Assembly (NCBI GenBank): GCA_024036415.1 | Contig: JAMWET010003177.1 | Location: 300,001-364,000 of the forward strand | Length of the DNA stretch: 64,000 bases | Reading direction: 5' to 3' | Source of the DNA: Prochilodus magdalenae | Lineage: Eukaryota; Chordata; Actinopteri; Characiformes; Prochilodontidae | Part shown: one piece after another, positions 12,745 to 23,462 of the stretch | How positions within the stretch are numbered: position 1 is the first letter of the stretch | Layout: each line of letters opens with the position of its first letter | Translations under genes and position numbers: made by a program | The notes under the pieces: generated by a model | The model's database searches: none | The model's input: the letters and a program-made list of their open reading frames with translations, nothing else | Told to the model about the DNA's origin: nothing

Positions 12745-13185
12745 AGTGCAGTTCTCAAATCGCAAGAGTCGCAATTTTTTAAATAACAACACTAAACAAA
12801 TAGGTTATATTCATTTACAAGTCCGGATACTTCCCCGAAAGACAAATTGCTTTTATACCGATATCTCAGTTTGAAAGGATGCAATGTTCAGTTTGCACGA
12901 CCTGCAATTTTAGCAACTGCCCACATTGCAGCAACAAATTGGAAGTGAGAAAATTGAAGCTAATAACATGGAGCTTGTAAAGCACCTGTAGATAAGACTG
13001 CTGTGTTAATGAACTCAGTCACATTTAACCGGCAGTCCGGATTGCTAACCTGCTATATTTAAGCCCTCAGCCAGAAACACAGGATGCAGTAGTCTGCTCA
13101 GCCTGGAAAAAATAGGCATAGTCCTCTTTTATAGAGAATTATAGCCATTTAAATTGAAATTGCAATATTGGTGCAATTAGACAGT
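12745..13185. mobile_element. Interspersed repeat Y, copy 1 (possible non-autonomous hAT)
   Basis: This segment aligns by eye with 43295-44305. Both have caaattgctttt-tac-gatatc, then tgcaa-tttt-gcaactgcc-acatt, then atttaagccct-agcca, then agagaattat and a terminal gcaatattgg. Runs of aatcgca and gcaattt are typical of fish hAT-derived non-autonomous repeats, but I did not identify clean ends. The copy at 43.3 kb is interrupted by a Tc1 derivative. Confidence 0.6.
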
Positions 13186-13899
13186 AATAGGAGATTACCT
13201 GTCAATAAATTACTAGCTTGTTTTTAACCACCGAGTGGAAGACCAGAACACCTAAACTCAAATATTCACAAAAGCATAAATAAATCTGTCCATTAATTTT
13301 TTTTTTATTAAAAAAATGAATGTAGAATATGGAATATGGACTGTCACTGTATTTTTACGGAGGCTCCCACCCCATCTGCCATCAGTGTCATCAACCACAT
13401 CCGATCATCCTGACCCTGAAAACGACACCGGATTGTGAACAGTTATCAGACTTCACAATTATGTTGCTATGGGAATGAGAGATAACTTCCAGATGCATTT
13501 TCTACTTAACCTTGTTTATCATGAACCCTGTGTGTTAGTTTGTGCCCTGGTATCCCCTTCATGTAAAATCAGGACCCCCGTCCTCCTCCTCCTGTTGACA
13601 GTGCACAGTCTCGCTGTGTAGCTGCTGATCCCCAGCACAGCGAAGAGAAAGGTATTCACCCAGTGGTGACTGTCTCCATTGACGAAAAATGAGTCACCCT
13701 CTCAACAATGGCTGTAGTGAGTAAAACACTGCATTGAATCCTTTCCTCCGGATGTGACTTTGTGTAGCAAAGCTGTGTATGCGATTCACTACAAACCCCC
13801 CTCGACGTCTCCCACCCTGGAGCAGGCAGCATGAGGGCGTGTGCTTAGAGTTCACATGTCTCAGTCAACTTATACACAACTTCACATTTTAATACAGCT
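13186..13899. other. Non-coding stretch, nothing recognised
   Basis: Apparently unique sequence with a T9 tract near 13297. No gene recognised. Confidence 0.4.
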
Positions 13900-14260
13900 A
13901 CGGGACAGAGAGACAGACAGACAGACAGAGACAGAGACAGAGAGCGAGTGGGGAAGAAAGAGAGAGACAGTAAAAGAGAAACAAACAGAGAAAGAAACAG
14001 ACAAACAGCAAAGAATGAAGAGGAGAAGGAAAGATGTTTCTTTACAAGTGATGCTGCAAAGTGACTGAGCAAGGAAGATGCAGAGGGAGATCGGCAGAGT
14101 GAGAGAGAATAGAGACAGAGAAAGGGTGAGGGAAAGAGAGAAAGAAAAACACACACAGACAGAGTGGCAGTGTGTGAGAGAGCAAGACAGTGAGTGAGAG
14201 ACAGAGAGATAGAAGAGAGACAGAGAGAGAGAGCTCAAAGGAGAAGAGATGTGTTTGTAT
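13900..14260. repeat. Degenerate purine-rich (GACA/GAGA) tract
   Basis: About 360 bp of imperfect GACA, GAGA and GAAA units on the plus strand. The overlapping frames on both strands (minus frame of 175 codons rich in SLSLS) are artefacts of this tract. Interruptions suggest an old, decaying microsatellite. Confidence 0.85.
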
Positions 14261-15580
14261 TGGTGACGCTGTAGAGCGACAGAAAAAAGGAACGAGGCAA
14301 AGAGAGAAAATGAGAGAGGATGAAAAGGGTGACAGCAGTGGGGTGATTGATATCGGAGTGTTCTGGCACAGCCACCGATCGGCGCCTGCTCCGGCAGCAG
14401 CGAACCCACTGAACCCAGTCAAGCCTCACTGTACCACACCGCCTCAACACTCCTGCACCACCACATACAACATTTCACACGCAAGAGGCACCAGCACTGT
14501 GTACATCACAACCCCAACACTCAGGTGTCCACCGGTTAGCATGTACACTGCCACACAGCCTCACCCTAGATGTCGTTTCAGGCCTGCCGAAGAAGTCTCA
14601 ATCCGAATCACATGTTGCAAATTCAAACACGGCAAATGCTAAAAGGCCTTAATGGATAAACTGAATGAACCCAGCATCACCCCAATTCATTTTCCATTCA
14701 TGATCCAAGAAACCTGGCAAGCTCGCAAAGCATGCATCTTTGTATATACGTCTGTTAGCTAAAGCAACCGTGTGTCCCTTCGAAGGACAGACTTCCTGGG
14801 TGGTCTTCTAAGTGGGACTACAGACAGAAGTGATGTGAGCCAATCAGATTTCACTCTGTTAAATTCCAAAGGCAAAGCTTACTGCCATCAGGTACCCTCA
14901 CAAAACTCTGGAAAACATCTGGAACTGAGCCTGGAACATGAGCGTCTGTTCGTATCTGGGTATGAGGTAGCTGGTAAACAAAGGGGCAGAAAGGAAAATA
15001 ATGCTCTGATGTATTTTTATCATCAATCACATGTAAAACTTCTGCCAACGCGAACAAGGGAGCCCGTGACAGAACCTGAAGACTGTACGTGCCCCGCTTT
15101 TTTGCATGGCTGAAGCCATAACAAACAGTACTTTGAATATCCTATTCCTAGAAACTGCCACAGGATGAGATCTCATGCTAATGTTGATACTGCAGGAAGA
15201 AAAAAAAAAAAAAAGAGACCGTGGAGATCACAAATGCCATCTTGTCAAAAGAATTCAAATCAGATGCTCAAAACCACACGGATAAAAAGATTTCCATCCT
15301 TCCGCCGCGATACAGGATCAACCACAATGACCTGGCAGAGGAGGAATCATTCATACAACCCTGCAGCTCTGTACCCTCTTCAACAGCGACGTGACCCTGC
15401 CCATGACAGAGCCTTCCATCCGTCTCTCAGCTAGAGATTCTGAATGAATGAGTGCAGCATTCCAGCAATGTCCTTCCTTATGAGCTCAACGGATAAAAAA
15501 ATAAATAAATATTGGTCACCTGTGAGTGAAAGTTTCAAACACCATGTGATACCTCCACAAGCACCAATAACAGCAGAGCT
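14261..15580. other. Non-coding stretch, nothing recognised
   Basis: Contains plus-strand frames of 113 codons (14772-15113) and 89 codons (15165-15434) with no recognisable domain. An A15 tract lies near 15200. No gene call is supported. Confidence 0.4.
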
Positions 15581-15990
15581 TGGATTTGGCATGGACTGGA
15601 CAAGTTTCAGGATGTAGCCACATCAATGTTCAGACACTCTCACATCAAAGAATTGGTCAGTTGGTCCACATCTGGTGGATGCCTTCCCTGGCACAATTCC
15701 GAGGGGTAGACCTGTATGACCGTACGCTTCCATACACCTGCAGATTCAGCTACTTCCTTCACACTATGGTCTTTGGCACCCCCAAATGCAGTCACTCCTT
15801 TTAGCCAATCATTAACATCTGCTCTGGAGCCATTTTCCACACACTGGACCACCTCTTCTCAATCTATGAATCCTTTCACTCACACCACACAGGGATTTAT
15901 TACCCCATCATCCTCATGCAGCACCATCTGCAGGAATCTGAAGTTACTACCATCTTAAACTCACAAAGTGACATATTGTTTCTGTCCAGG
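15581..15990. repeat. Interspersed repeat X, copy 1
   Basis: Clearly related to 61601-62056 in the same orientation. Shared segments include atttggcatg-actggacaag (15583), tccctggcaca-ttc (15683), atgaccgtacgctt (15717), cctgcagattcagctacttc (15735), actccttttagccaatcatt (15793) and gcgccatctgcagga-like sequence (15923). The family is not one I can name. No transposase fragment or terminal repeat was identified, so orientation and class are unknown. Confidence 0.75.
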
Positions 15991-16511
15991 GAGCTCATAA
16001 TAACCCTTCCCCATTCAGTCCATGGGCTGGAATGCCTTGAAAAATCTTTAATAGAAAAGAAATAGCTGACACGGACTGGCTTTAAGGTGACAGTTATAGA
16101 ATGTTTATTTGTAATGTAAATTATAGGCTAAAGATTTATAGGGAAACGTATGTTGTGGTAACATTCTTATCAGAGATACACGACAGTAAGCAAATGCAGC
16201 ACTAGGAATCCAGCCCATGATCTCATATTGCCTGGAAGGAAAACTCTAAGCCTTCCGTGTGTAACACACTGCTGTTATTCATCCATTTATCCAGACTATG
16301 CGCACAAACAGTTGAACATCTCCACAGAAAACAACTACAGTGAACTAGCACTGAAAAGAGGAGGCTCAGCTTTTCTTTGGCAGCAGTTAAAGCGGGATGA
16401 GTATCTTCAACCGAGCGCCAAGCGTTGGGGGAAACATGTTAAGTGGTAGTTGGAACTCCATTAACTTGCAACTGTAAAATAAAGTTGAGAAAAAGGTTTC
16501 AATGATGTCCC
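15991..16511. other. Non-coding stretch, nothing recognised
   Basis: No exon, RNA or repeat recognised. Confidence 0.4.
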
Positions 16512-17125
16512 CACATGTGACATGAGCAAGGATGTACATGAGTGACCAAACAGCCATGAATGTGGACTTTCAGCGAGCAGTAATGTCCTCCATAAGGCAT
16601 CCTGTTAGTGTAAGCACCGTTGACAGACGGCTGCACGACGCAGGACTACATACACACAGATCGTTGCGATGACTGCCCTTAACACAACATCAGTGTTGCC
16701 AAAGGCTGCTATGGTGTCGGGCCAGACTGTCATGTAGTGACTCTCTCCGCAGGTCATCTTCAGTAATGAGTCCCGCTTTTGTCTCAGGTGAGACGCCCAA
16801 CGAATCAGTGTGTGAGGGGCACCGTAGTCAGCGCCAGGATGAATGCTTTGTTGTCACATGTCCAGAAGGCCTCCACCTACACCCTTATCACAACATATGC
16901 AGGAACTGTGTGATAATATTCAAGATGTACGGGGTGGATTATCACAGGACACCATCAGGAACCTCTACAACTCCATGCTGAGACATCTGCATGCTGCATT
17001 AGCACCATGGTGGCCCGACACCATACTGAGTGACTACTTCTGTATGTGCAGCTCTATAAATATCAGCCATATCAGTCTAAATTCATCATCATTTATTGTT
17101 CCTGGTAATCTTCATCTTCCTACCA
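16512..17125 (+). mobile_element. Tc1-type transposon remnant, family A copy 3
   Basis: It begins with an acatgagcaagg segment that matches the copy at 26.0 kb. A frame then gives AVMSSIRHPVSVSTVDRRLHDAGL-like residues, the linker after the DNA-binding domains of Tc1 transposases. Further on are a cttcagtaatgagtcccgc segment (decayed SDES) and cacaggacaccatcaggaacctc (decayed QDTIRNL). The same internal deletion as the other copies removes the catalytic core. The 3-prime end shares the tcat-atttattgttcctggtaa stretch with the copy at 57.2 kb. Confidence 0.85.
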
Positions 17126-18427
17126 CATACCACTCCAATCCCACACTTCCTTCTCTTCTGGGTGCAATTAAAGAAGTACATAAGCACTTACTCAACCTAA
17201 AGCAGTTCAGCTCCACCCACTTGCACAGTCCTAAGGAGTGTTTAGGCTAGACTGCTCAGATAAGAGGTACGGGGCAGCCTGTTAGAAGACAGCCCATTAG
17301 CAGAATTTAGTCTTTCAGTCTTTAATTGGCAGAAAAAATAGTCATATGAAAATAAATTGTTACTGACTTTGCCGAATAAAACCACGGTAATATCATAAGT
17401 GGGCCTCAGGAGTGGACAAATTAACAACATGGGTTCTTTAATTACAAAGCAAAAAAATAACATACACATAACAAGCCAGCCGTTCTGTTGCAAATAAGAA
17501 TCTTGTTCCACTTAAGAACGTGTTCTTCTAGTCTCTCTCCCTCTCTCTGCTGAGGACAGCAGCCAATGGGAGCTGCAGGAGCGTAGCTATTTTCATCCAC
17601 AAAGACCAACTTTCACACAGGAAGTCTAAGATGGGAAAAATGACAGACATGTTTTCCCCCCTTTTCAAAACAACATCCGCAGAGAGGCTGATTCACATAA
17701 CTGGGGTTTGGCAAACTGGTAATGTGCGGTGTGAACCGAATAGCCTGTCCCCACAGAAATACTGCTTTCGAATCTGAATTTGATCAAGGATAGTACAATA
17801 AAACAGAATGTACTCCGTAGGCAGAAAAATACATCCCTCCGTCCTCTGGGGGCTCTTTTGACCTGAAGAGAGAGAGAGAGAGCGATGCGCAATTGAAACC
17901 CACGGACGGACGGACGGACGGACCACTTGTGGTACAATTTCACATGAAAGATTGATGGAACACTTAATAAATTGAGGAGCGGATGTTCCGCAGCTGAAAG
18001 CAGGTGCATGTCAGCACTAGGGCGGCTGGCTGGCTGGCTGCGTATCCATTGCAGGGGGTAAGATGATCTCTCAGAGTCAGTGGGTACACCGTGCGTGGGA
18101 GCGCGTGGCTGGCACCGGCGAAGAGCAGCTCTGTCATGCATTCCCAATTTTCCTAATGGCTCAGGCCTCTTTTACAGAGTTATGAGAAAGGCCAGCCTCG
18201 GATTAATGCCAGACGTGCAAGCAGGCAACACACCAACACGCGCAGGCACTAATCGAACAACAATACAAAATGTACATTGATGATGCACGTGTTTCAATCT
18301 AATTAAGAACCACCTCATGGCATCATTTGTAAACATGCTCATGCATTTGAACACACATATCGTTACGCGCTGTGACTTCTGGGTAATACAGTACTGACCA
18401 TTAGACCGAGCCTAAGGAGCGGCCATA
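17126..18427. other. Non-coding stretch with short tetranucleotide runs
   Basis: Contains a (GGAC)4-5 run near 17903-17922 and a GGCT run near 18022-18038. The minus-strand frame of 160 codons at 17665-18147 has no recognisable domain and crosses these runs. No gene called. Confidence 0.4.
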
Positions 18428-18777
18428 CATGAGGTCACCGTACCTAATGCCAATGGCACCTCAGTCGTTTCTGTCAGTTCAGGGAATCGAACCTCCGGTC
18501 ACAAGGCTGGCCAAGTATCAGCTGGGAAAACATTTAACCCATCCGTGAAGTGAAACACCCACATACACACTCACTAGTGAACACACACAGACTAGGGGGC
18601 AGTGAGCACACTTACCCGGAGCGGTGGGCAGCCCTATCCACGGTGCCCGGGGAGCAGTTGGGGGTTAGGTGCCTTGCTCAAGGGCACCTCAGTCGTTTCT
18701 GTCAGTTCAGGGAATCCAATCGGCGACCCTCCGGTCACAAGGCTGGTTCCCTAACCTCCAGCCCACGACTGCCCCCA
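18428..18777. repeat. Interspersed repeat, complete plus partial tandem copy
   Basis: A copy at about 18548-18777 runs from gtgaaacaccca through agtgagcacacttacccgga, agcagttgggggttaggtgc and cacaaggctggttccctaac to gactgccccc, a repeat common in fish DNA but not one I can classify. A shortened copy of its centre (ggcacctcagtcgtttctgt through ggtcacaaggctgg) lies just upstream at 18452-18510. The proximity and the shared unusual cgtttctgtcagttcaggga variant suggest a local tandem duplication with later deletion. Confidence 0.7.
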
Positions 18778-18974
18778 AGGCAGTACAAGTACAAGCTTTT
18801 CATCTCCACATTCTCATTCACCCCAGTATCCAGACAGCAGTGTGTTAAATCACAGGCACTGACCACAGAAACATTTGGTCACTACATCAACTGAAGGATC
18901 ATGCACAGATAACCCTGAGGCATGAATCAACAATCAGGCTTTTTAATAATATAAAATACAGGTTTATCAATAAC

Positions 18975-19063
18975 AAGAAGAAGAAGAAGAAGAAGAAGAA
19001 GAAGAAGAAGAAGAAGAAGAAGAAGAAGAAGAAGAAGAAGAAGAAGAAGAAGAAGAAGAAGAA
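18975..19063. repeat. Perfect (AAG)n microsatellite, about 30 units
   Basis: About 89 bp of uninterrupted AAG on the plus strand, which is CTT on the akt3 sense strand if the intron assignment is right. There are no interruptions, so it is probably young and length-polymorphic. Confidence 0.97.
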
Positions 19064-20047
19064 ATTGTTTGGATATTTAAAGACTGTATTTTAAAATGTG
19101 GATATTCAAATGGCAATAATGAGTAGCATTACCACCCCTGCTAACCATACACTCAGGCTACGCTCACACTGCAAGCCTCGTGGCTCAAATCCATTTCTTT
19201 GCTCACGCTATTAGGTAACTGACTCATATCGGTCATTAAGACGAATGAACTGACACACATCCTAATCAGCAACGTCACATGACTGAATCACATGCATCTT
19301 GTTTGTTCATCATTAGACCAAGGCAAAGGTGGAAAAAGAATCAGATTCATTCTGATCTAAGGTCACATGTGGTCACATGACCACAAATCAGCTAGACATT
19401 CAATCCAGCAGCACATATAACATAGGCTGACACTGGATTAGAAAGATCGGGGGTCCACTACCCCAACACCCCCCACATCTCAAACGTCATTACTGCCACA
19501 CCTGCCGCTGACCTCGGCTGATGGTGATCTAGGCCTAGGCAGGCCCCTAAACCCTCTCAGAGAGTTCATTCACACCGTAAGCCCAAATTATACAGCTCCC
19601 TCTCTCAAACGGGCAGCCCACTATGATTAGTAGCACTTTTTCCAGAAGAAGCTCCAAATGGAGATCCCCAGCGGTCATGCCATGGCGCGTCACCAGCAGC
19701 TCACCCTGACATTACACCAGTGACACCTGACACATGAGGCTGCGGGCAGAGCTGAATGACTGGAAGTAAACAAGAGAGTTCTTCTGTGTTTCTTATGTAA
19801 CTGGTACGGAGCATGCACACTGCTACAGTTACACAAGTAGATGCCTGATGGTGTTTTCCTCCATCCTAAAGCACACATACAGCATTACACAGGAAAACAT
19901 GCACAACTAGCTCGGCTTCGCGAGGGCCTGGACACACTCTCACACCCAGCGCATCACTATCTCATCACTAAAACATGCAGCAACGTGCAGCAGCCAGACA
20001 GAGGAGTGCGAGCCTGGGCTCTTTCCTACAAGGAACACAAAATATCT
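19064..20047. other. Non-coding stretch, nothing firm
   Basis: The part at about 19155-19440 (ggctacgctcacactgcaag onward) resembles the ends of fish non-autonomous DNA transposons, but I found no partner end and do not call it. The remainder is unremarkable. Confidence 0.35.
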
Positions 20048-20137
20048 AGTCTGTCTGTCTGTCTGTCTCGGTCTCTCTCTGTCTCTCAGTCTGTCTCTCT
20101 CGCAGTCTCTCTCGCAGTCTGTCTGTCTGTCTGTCTT

Positions 20138-20180
<43 letters not shown>

Positions 20181-20511
20181 CTGTCTCTCTCTCTCTCAGT
20201 CTCTCTCGCAGTGTCTGTCTGTCTCTCTCGCAGTCTGTCTGTCTGTCTGTCTCTCTCGCAGTCTGTCTGTCTGTCTGTCTCTCTCGCAGTCTGTCTGTCT
20301 GTCTGTCTCTCTCGCAGTCTGTCTGTCTGTCTCTCTCGCAGTCTGTCTGTCTGTCTCTCTCGCAGTCTGTCTCTCTCTCTCAGTCTGTCTCTCTCTCTCT
20401 CAGTCTCTCTCTCTCTCACTCTCTCTCTCTCAGTTTGTCTCTCTCTCAGTCTGTTTGTCTCTCTCTCTCAGTCTGTTTGTCTCTGTCTGTCTCTCTCTGT
20501 CTGTCCGTCTC

Positions 20512-20578
<67 letters not shown>

Positions 20579-20601
20579 GTCTGTCTCTCTCTCTCTCTCT
20601 C

Positions 20602-20634
<33 letters not shown>
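20048..20634. repeat. CTGT/CT compound microsatellite (about 590 bp)
   Basis: A long pyrimidine-rich tract of CTGT and CT blocks, with a repeated higher-order segment of the form ctctctcgcagtctgtctgt at 20096-20370. Frames of 140 to 267 codons on both strands (SVCLSLS, RERETD) are artefacts. The cgcag-containing block repeats about every 30 to 40 bp, so part of it behaves as a minisatellite. Confidence 0.97.
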
Positions 20635-21349
20635 AGTCTTCTAGTAATGATTATGTGACTAAACTAGTCAAGCCAGCCTTTCCTGCACAATTTCCATCTC
20701 TCCCCCTTAGATGGAGCGAACATGAGGCGATTATGGGCCGTCCTGGCGTGATGTGATTTTTGAACTAGCACAGTGGTTCAGTAAACAGTCAACATTAGCC
20801 TTCATGATGGTTTGTTTGTTTTTGTTGTTTCTTTCTGCTATGAATAAATGTGTCGCCCTGAAACTGTCATAGTTAGCTGGTCTCATTTTGTTTTGCTTTT
20901 CCTTTCCTGTTTTTTCTCCCTGAGGAAGGAAAAATTAATAAATAAATAAATAAATATATAAATAAATAAATAAATAACTCTGTCCCCTTCTTCTATTGGC
21001 TAATGCTTCCCAGTTTTAAACAGTGGTGGGTTACAAAAGGGGTTGAGAATATGGCAAAAATATAATTTCACCACACATGATGGTTGGGAATAAAAATGTT
21101 GTGACTAATCGAATGTTATTTAACATCTCGCATACTGTGCTGCACTGTAACCACAGTATGCTCAGAAATGCGTATTGTGATGTAATCTATTATAACTGTA
21201 ATATGCTACACTTTGGTATCTGCTACTGGAATTGCGGTATCCTTTTCCATTCAATTTAACTGGCCTTTTTCCACAAGGCAAAGTTTACTTGCATAAGGTC
21301 CAACAGAACTGAAGTGCCAAAGTTTAAGACTGTTCAATTCATTTAAAAG
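20635..21349. other. Non-coding stretch with an AAAT tetranucleotide run
   Basis: A TAAA/AAAT microsatellite with a TA interruption occupies about 20933-20976. No gene recognised. Confidence 0.5.
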
Positions 21350-21615
21350 CAAAGAAAATCAAAACACAGAGTGAAAACAACTTCCTGCTCTGGCACAGGC
21401 ATGTTCAAACATACTGAGCCGCAGCAAACAATAGTGAAACCATCAACCAACCATTTCACAACTCCTACTTGGAAAATTGGCAAATAATCTACAGTATAAT
21501 AAGTGTTAATGCTAAGCAGCAAGAGGGGGAACAATGCCCAAAGACTACTCCACTATAGGTTGGATAACACTTGAAAACACAGATTTAGTCAATATAAATA
21601 ATAAAAATACAAGAC
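21350..21615. repeat. Direct repeat, copy 1 of a local pair
   Basis: Starts at caaaacacagagtga and ends at gtcaatataaataataaaaa. It aligns with 23208-23462 across its length with substitutions and small indels. Shared stretches include gcatgttcaaaca-actgagccgca, catttcaca-ctcctacttgg and gactactccact. The copies are 1.86 kb apart in the same orientation. It may be a local duplication or two insertions of an unknown repeat. Confidence 0.75.
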
Positions 21616-23207
21616 ATTTTAATAAATCTTATGCATAATAAGGAAGAGAGTCCAATACAGATATATTTTGGCATAATTTGTCATGTATATATGCATGCAT
21701 GCATGTGTGTGTATGTGTATGTGTGTGTACATATAGCTATAGGAAAAGATGTTTCTGAGATTAGAAAAAAAGATAATCCACCTGCATACAAATGGCTAAA
21801 ACTTAAAAATAAATAAATAAAAAAACAACAGCACACCAGGACACATGCACACCCATGTAAAACCTGCCTGATCACAAAATCTGTCCCCATCAGTTAATTA
21901 AAGAGGAAAGCTTTAAGTTCCACTCTTGCTTTAGATCTGAAAACATCCACAGGTGCTTGTTTTCATCTCTCTACCATGAAAAGACAGCTCAATGCTAAGG
22001 GTCTAACAGGGAGTGTAACTGTCAAGAAGCTCCTCACAAACAGAATAGAACATGTGTACTGAAGCATTCAGGATGTGGAGTAAGGTTTTAGGGACCGAAA
22101 GGTCTGGATTTGCAAATAGAATGACCTGGATTGTGAGAAGTAGAAAATGCCACTGACCAACACTGTCAAGACTGCAGAACTCTATGAGAAACTGAATTTT
22201 CCTGAAAAGAGCAGAAGCAACAACAAGACCAACAGGCAGACACACTTTCCCGGCACTGAAAATGTAACAAATTGTACTTAGTAGCAGTTTTGAGCAGAAA
22301 TTAAATGAAAGTGTTGTTTGATTTCTGCACAATTTGCTTCCCCCCTCTTCCCGCTGTCTAACCTGGCATCTCCTAACAGTGTGTTCTCCACACATGGGGT
22401 ACCAGAGTTGCCCTTCTTCTCAAGGCCCTCCCTCTCCCTCTGTTCTGGGCAGAGAGATGACTAATCTCTGCGGTCTGTCCGGCTGAGGTGTGCAGTAAAA
22501 AGTTACCCAAAAACTCCCAAACAGCTACTACTTCTTCTGACCCCCCACAGCAGGCTTCGGTCTTCTCTGCAGGCCACTCAAACATGCACAGGCTTGCATG
22601 CTAAACGAAACACACACAGACCCAGAGTCGTGACTGAGGGGGCTGCTGCATTCTTCTTAATATGTGCCGACACTGGGCTGACACACTGGCTGGCACGGGT
22701 GAGCATGCGAGTGCGCATGGAAGTGTATGCATGGGGGCACGTGTGTGGCCATAAAAGGATGGGGTAGGAACATCCAGGCGTAGCACAGCAAGTATCCTCA
22801 CTGCTTCAGAGAAGCTGCATGGTGATAATCAGAGTTAAGATTCACTGCAGCTCTCCAACATCACCATCATTCTGCTACATGAGTCCCATACAAAGCCGCA
22901 GCGTTTATGAACTATTGTCAGTGAGCTGGGGAAAGGTACATGCTCTACAAACGAGTGGTGGCCTGAGCTGGAAACACCAGCACACCACTGTAGCCGGTCA
23001 AACAGTCTGGATGGAGGAAGTTTACTTGTAATGAAGTTTAGTCTACTTCCTCAGTGACATTTCTCCCTAGTCACATAACTGCTCAAACACTCTGAATCTG
23101 TGAAGGAATGTACAAATACGAGCATTTTTCTGCTCTTATCCTTTTAGCAGCCACCAAAAGAGGAATAAAACTAAATAGGTCTACAGCACAAGTGTCACAA
23201 TTTAAAA
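21616..23207. other. Spacer between direct repeats, nothing recognised
   Basis: Contains a short TG/GCAT-rich run at about 21690-21730 and otherwise unremarkable DNA. A minus-strand frame of 130 codons (22003-22395) has no recognisable motif. Confidence 0.4.
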
Positions 23208-23462
23208 TTCAAAACACAGAGTGAGAACACTGTTCATTCCCCTCGATTTTGTGCACTGGCACAAGCATGTTCAAACACACTGAGCCGCAGAACAACAGTG
23301 AAACCGGCAACCACCCATTTCACAGCTCCTACTTGGGACACTGGCATATAACCTGTAATCAGTGTTCATGCCAATGAACAATGCCCAATGACTACTCCAC
23401 TTCAGGTCTGATAGATCACAGAATTAGTCAATATAAATAATAAAAATACCAGACATTTATCT
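23208..23462. repeat. Direct repeat, copy 2 of a local pair
   Basis: Second copy of the segment at 21350-21615, recognised by caaaacacagagtgagaaca, gagccgcag, catttcacagctcctacttg and the shared end tcaatataaataataaaaat. Divergence looks moderate, so the duplication is not recent. Confidence 0.75.

Noticed and set aside
13882..14409. 175-codon minus-strand frame
   Set aside because: It is a translation of a degenerate purine tract, as shown by the Ser/Leu-rich string.
17665..18147. 160-codon minus-strand gene
   Set aside because: It crosses GGAC and GGCT simple runs, has an overlapping frame on the same strand and shows no recognisable domain.
19155..19440. Non-autonomous DNA transposon starting ggctacgctcacactgcaag
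   Set aside because: It resembles a fish transposon end, but no inverted partner, target duplication or second copy was found in the window.
19841..20658. Frames up to 267 codons, plus and minus
   Set aside because: They lie almost wholly in the CTGT/CT simple repeat; the peptide is a SVCLSLS or RERETD string.
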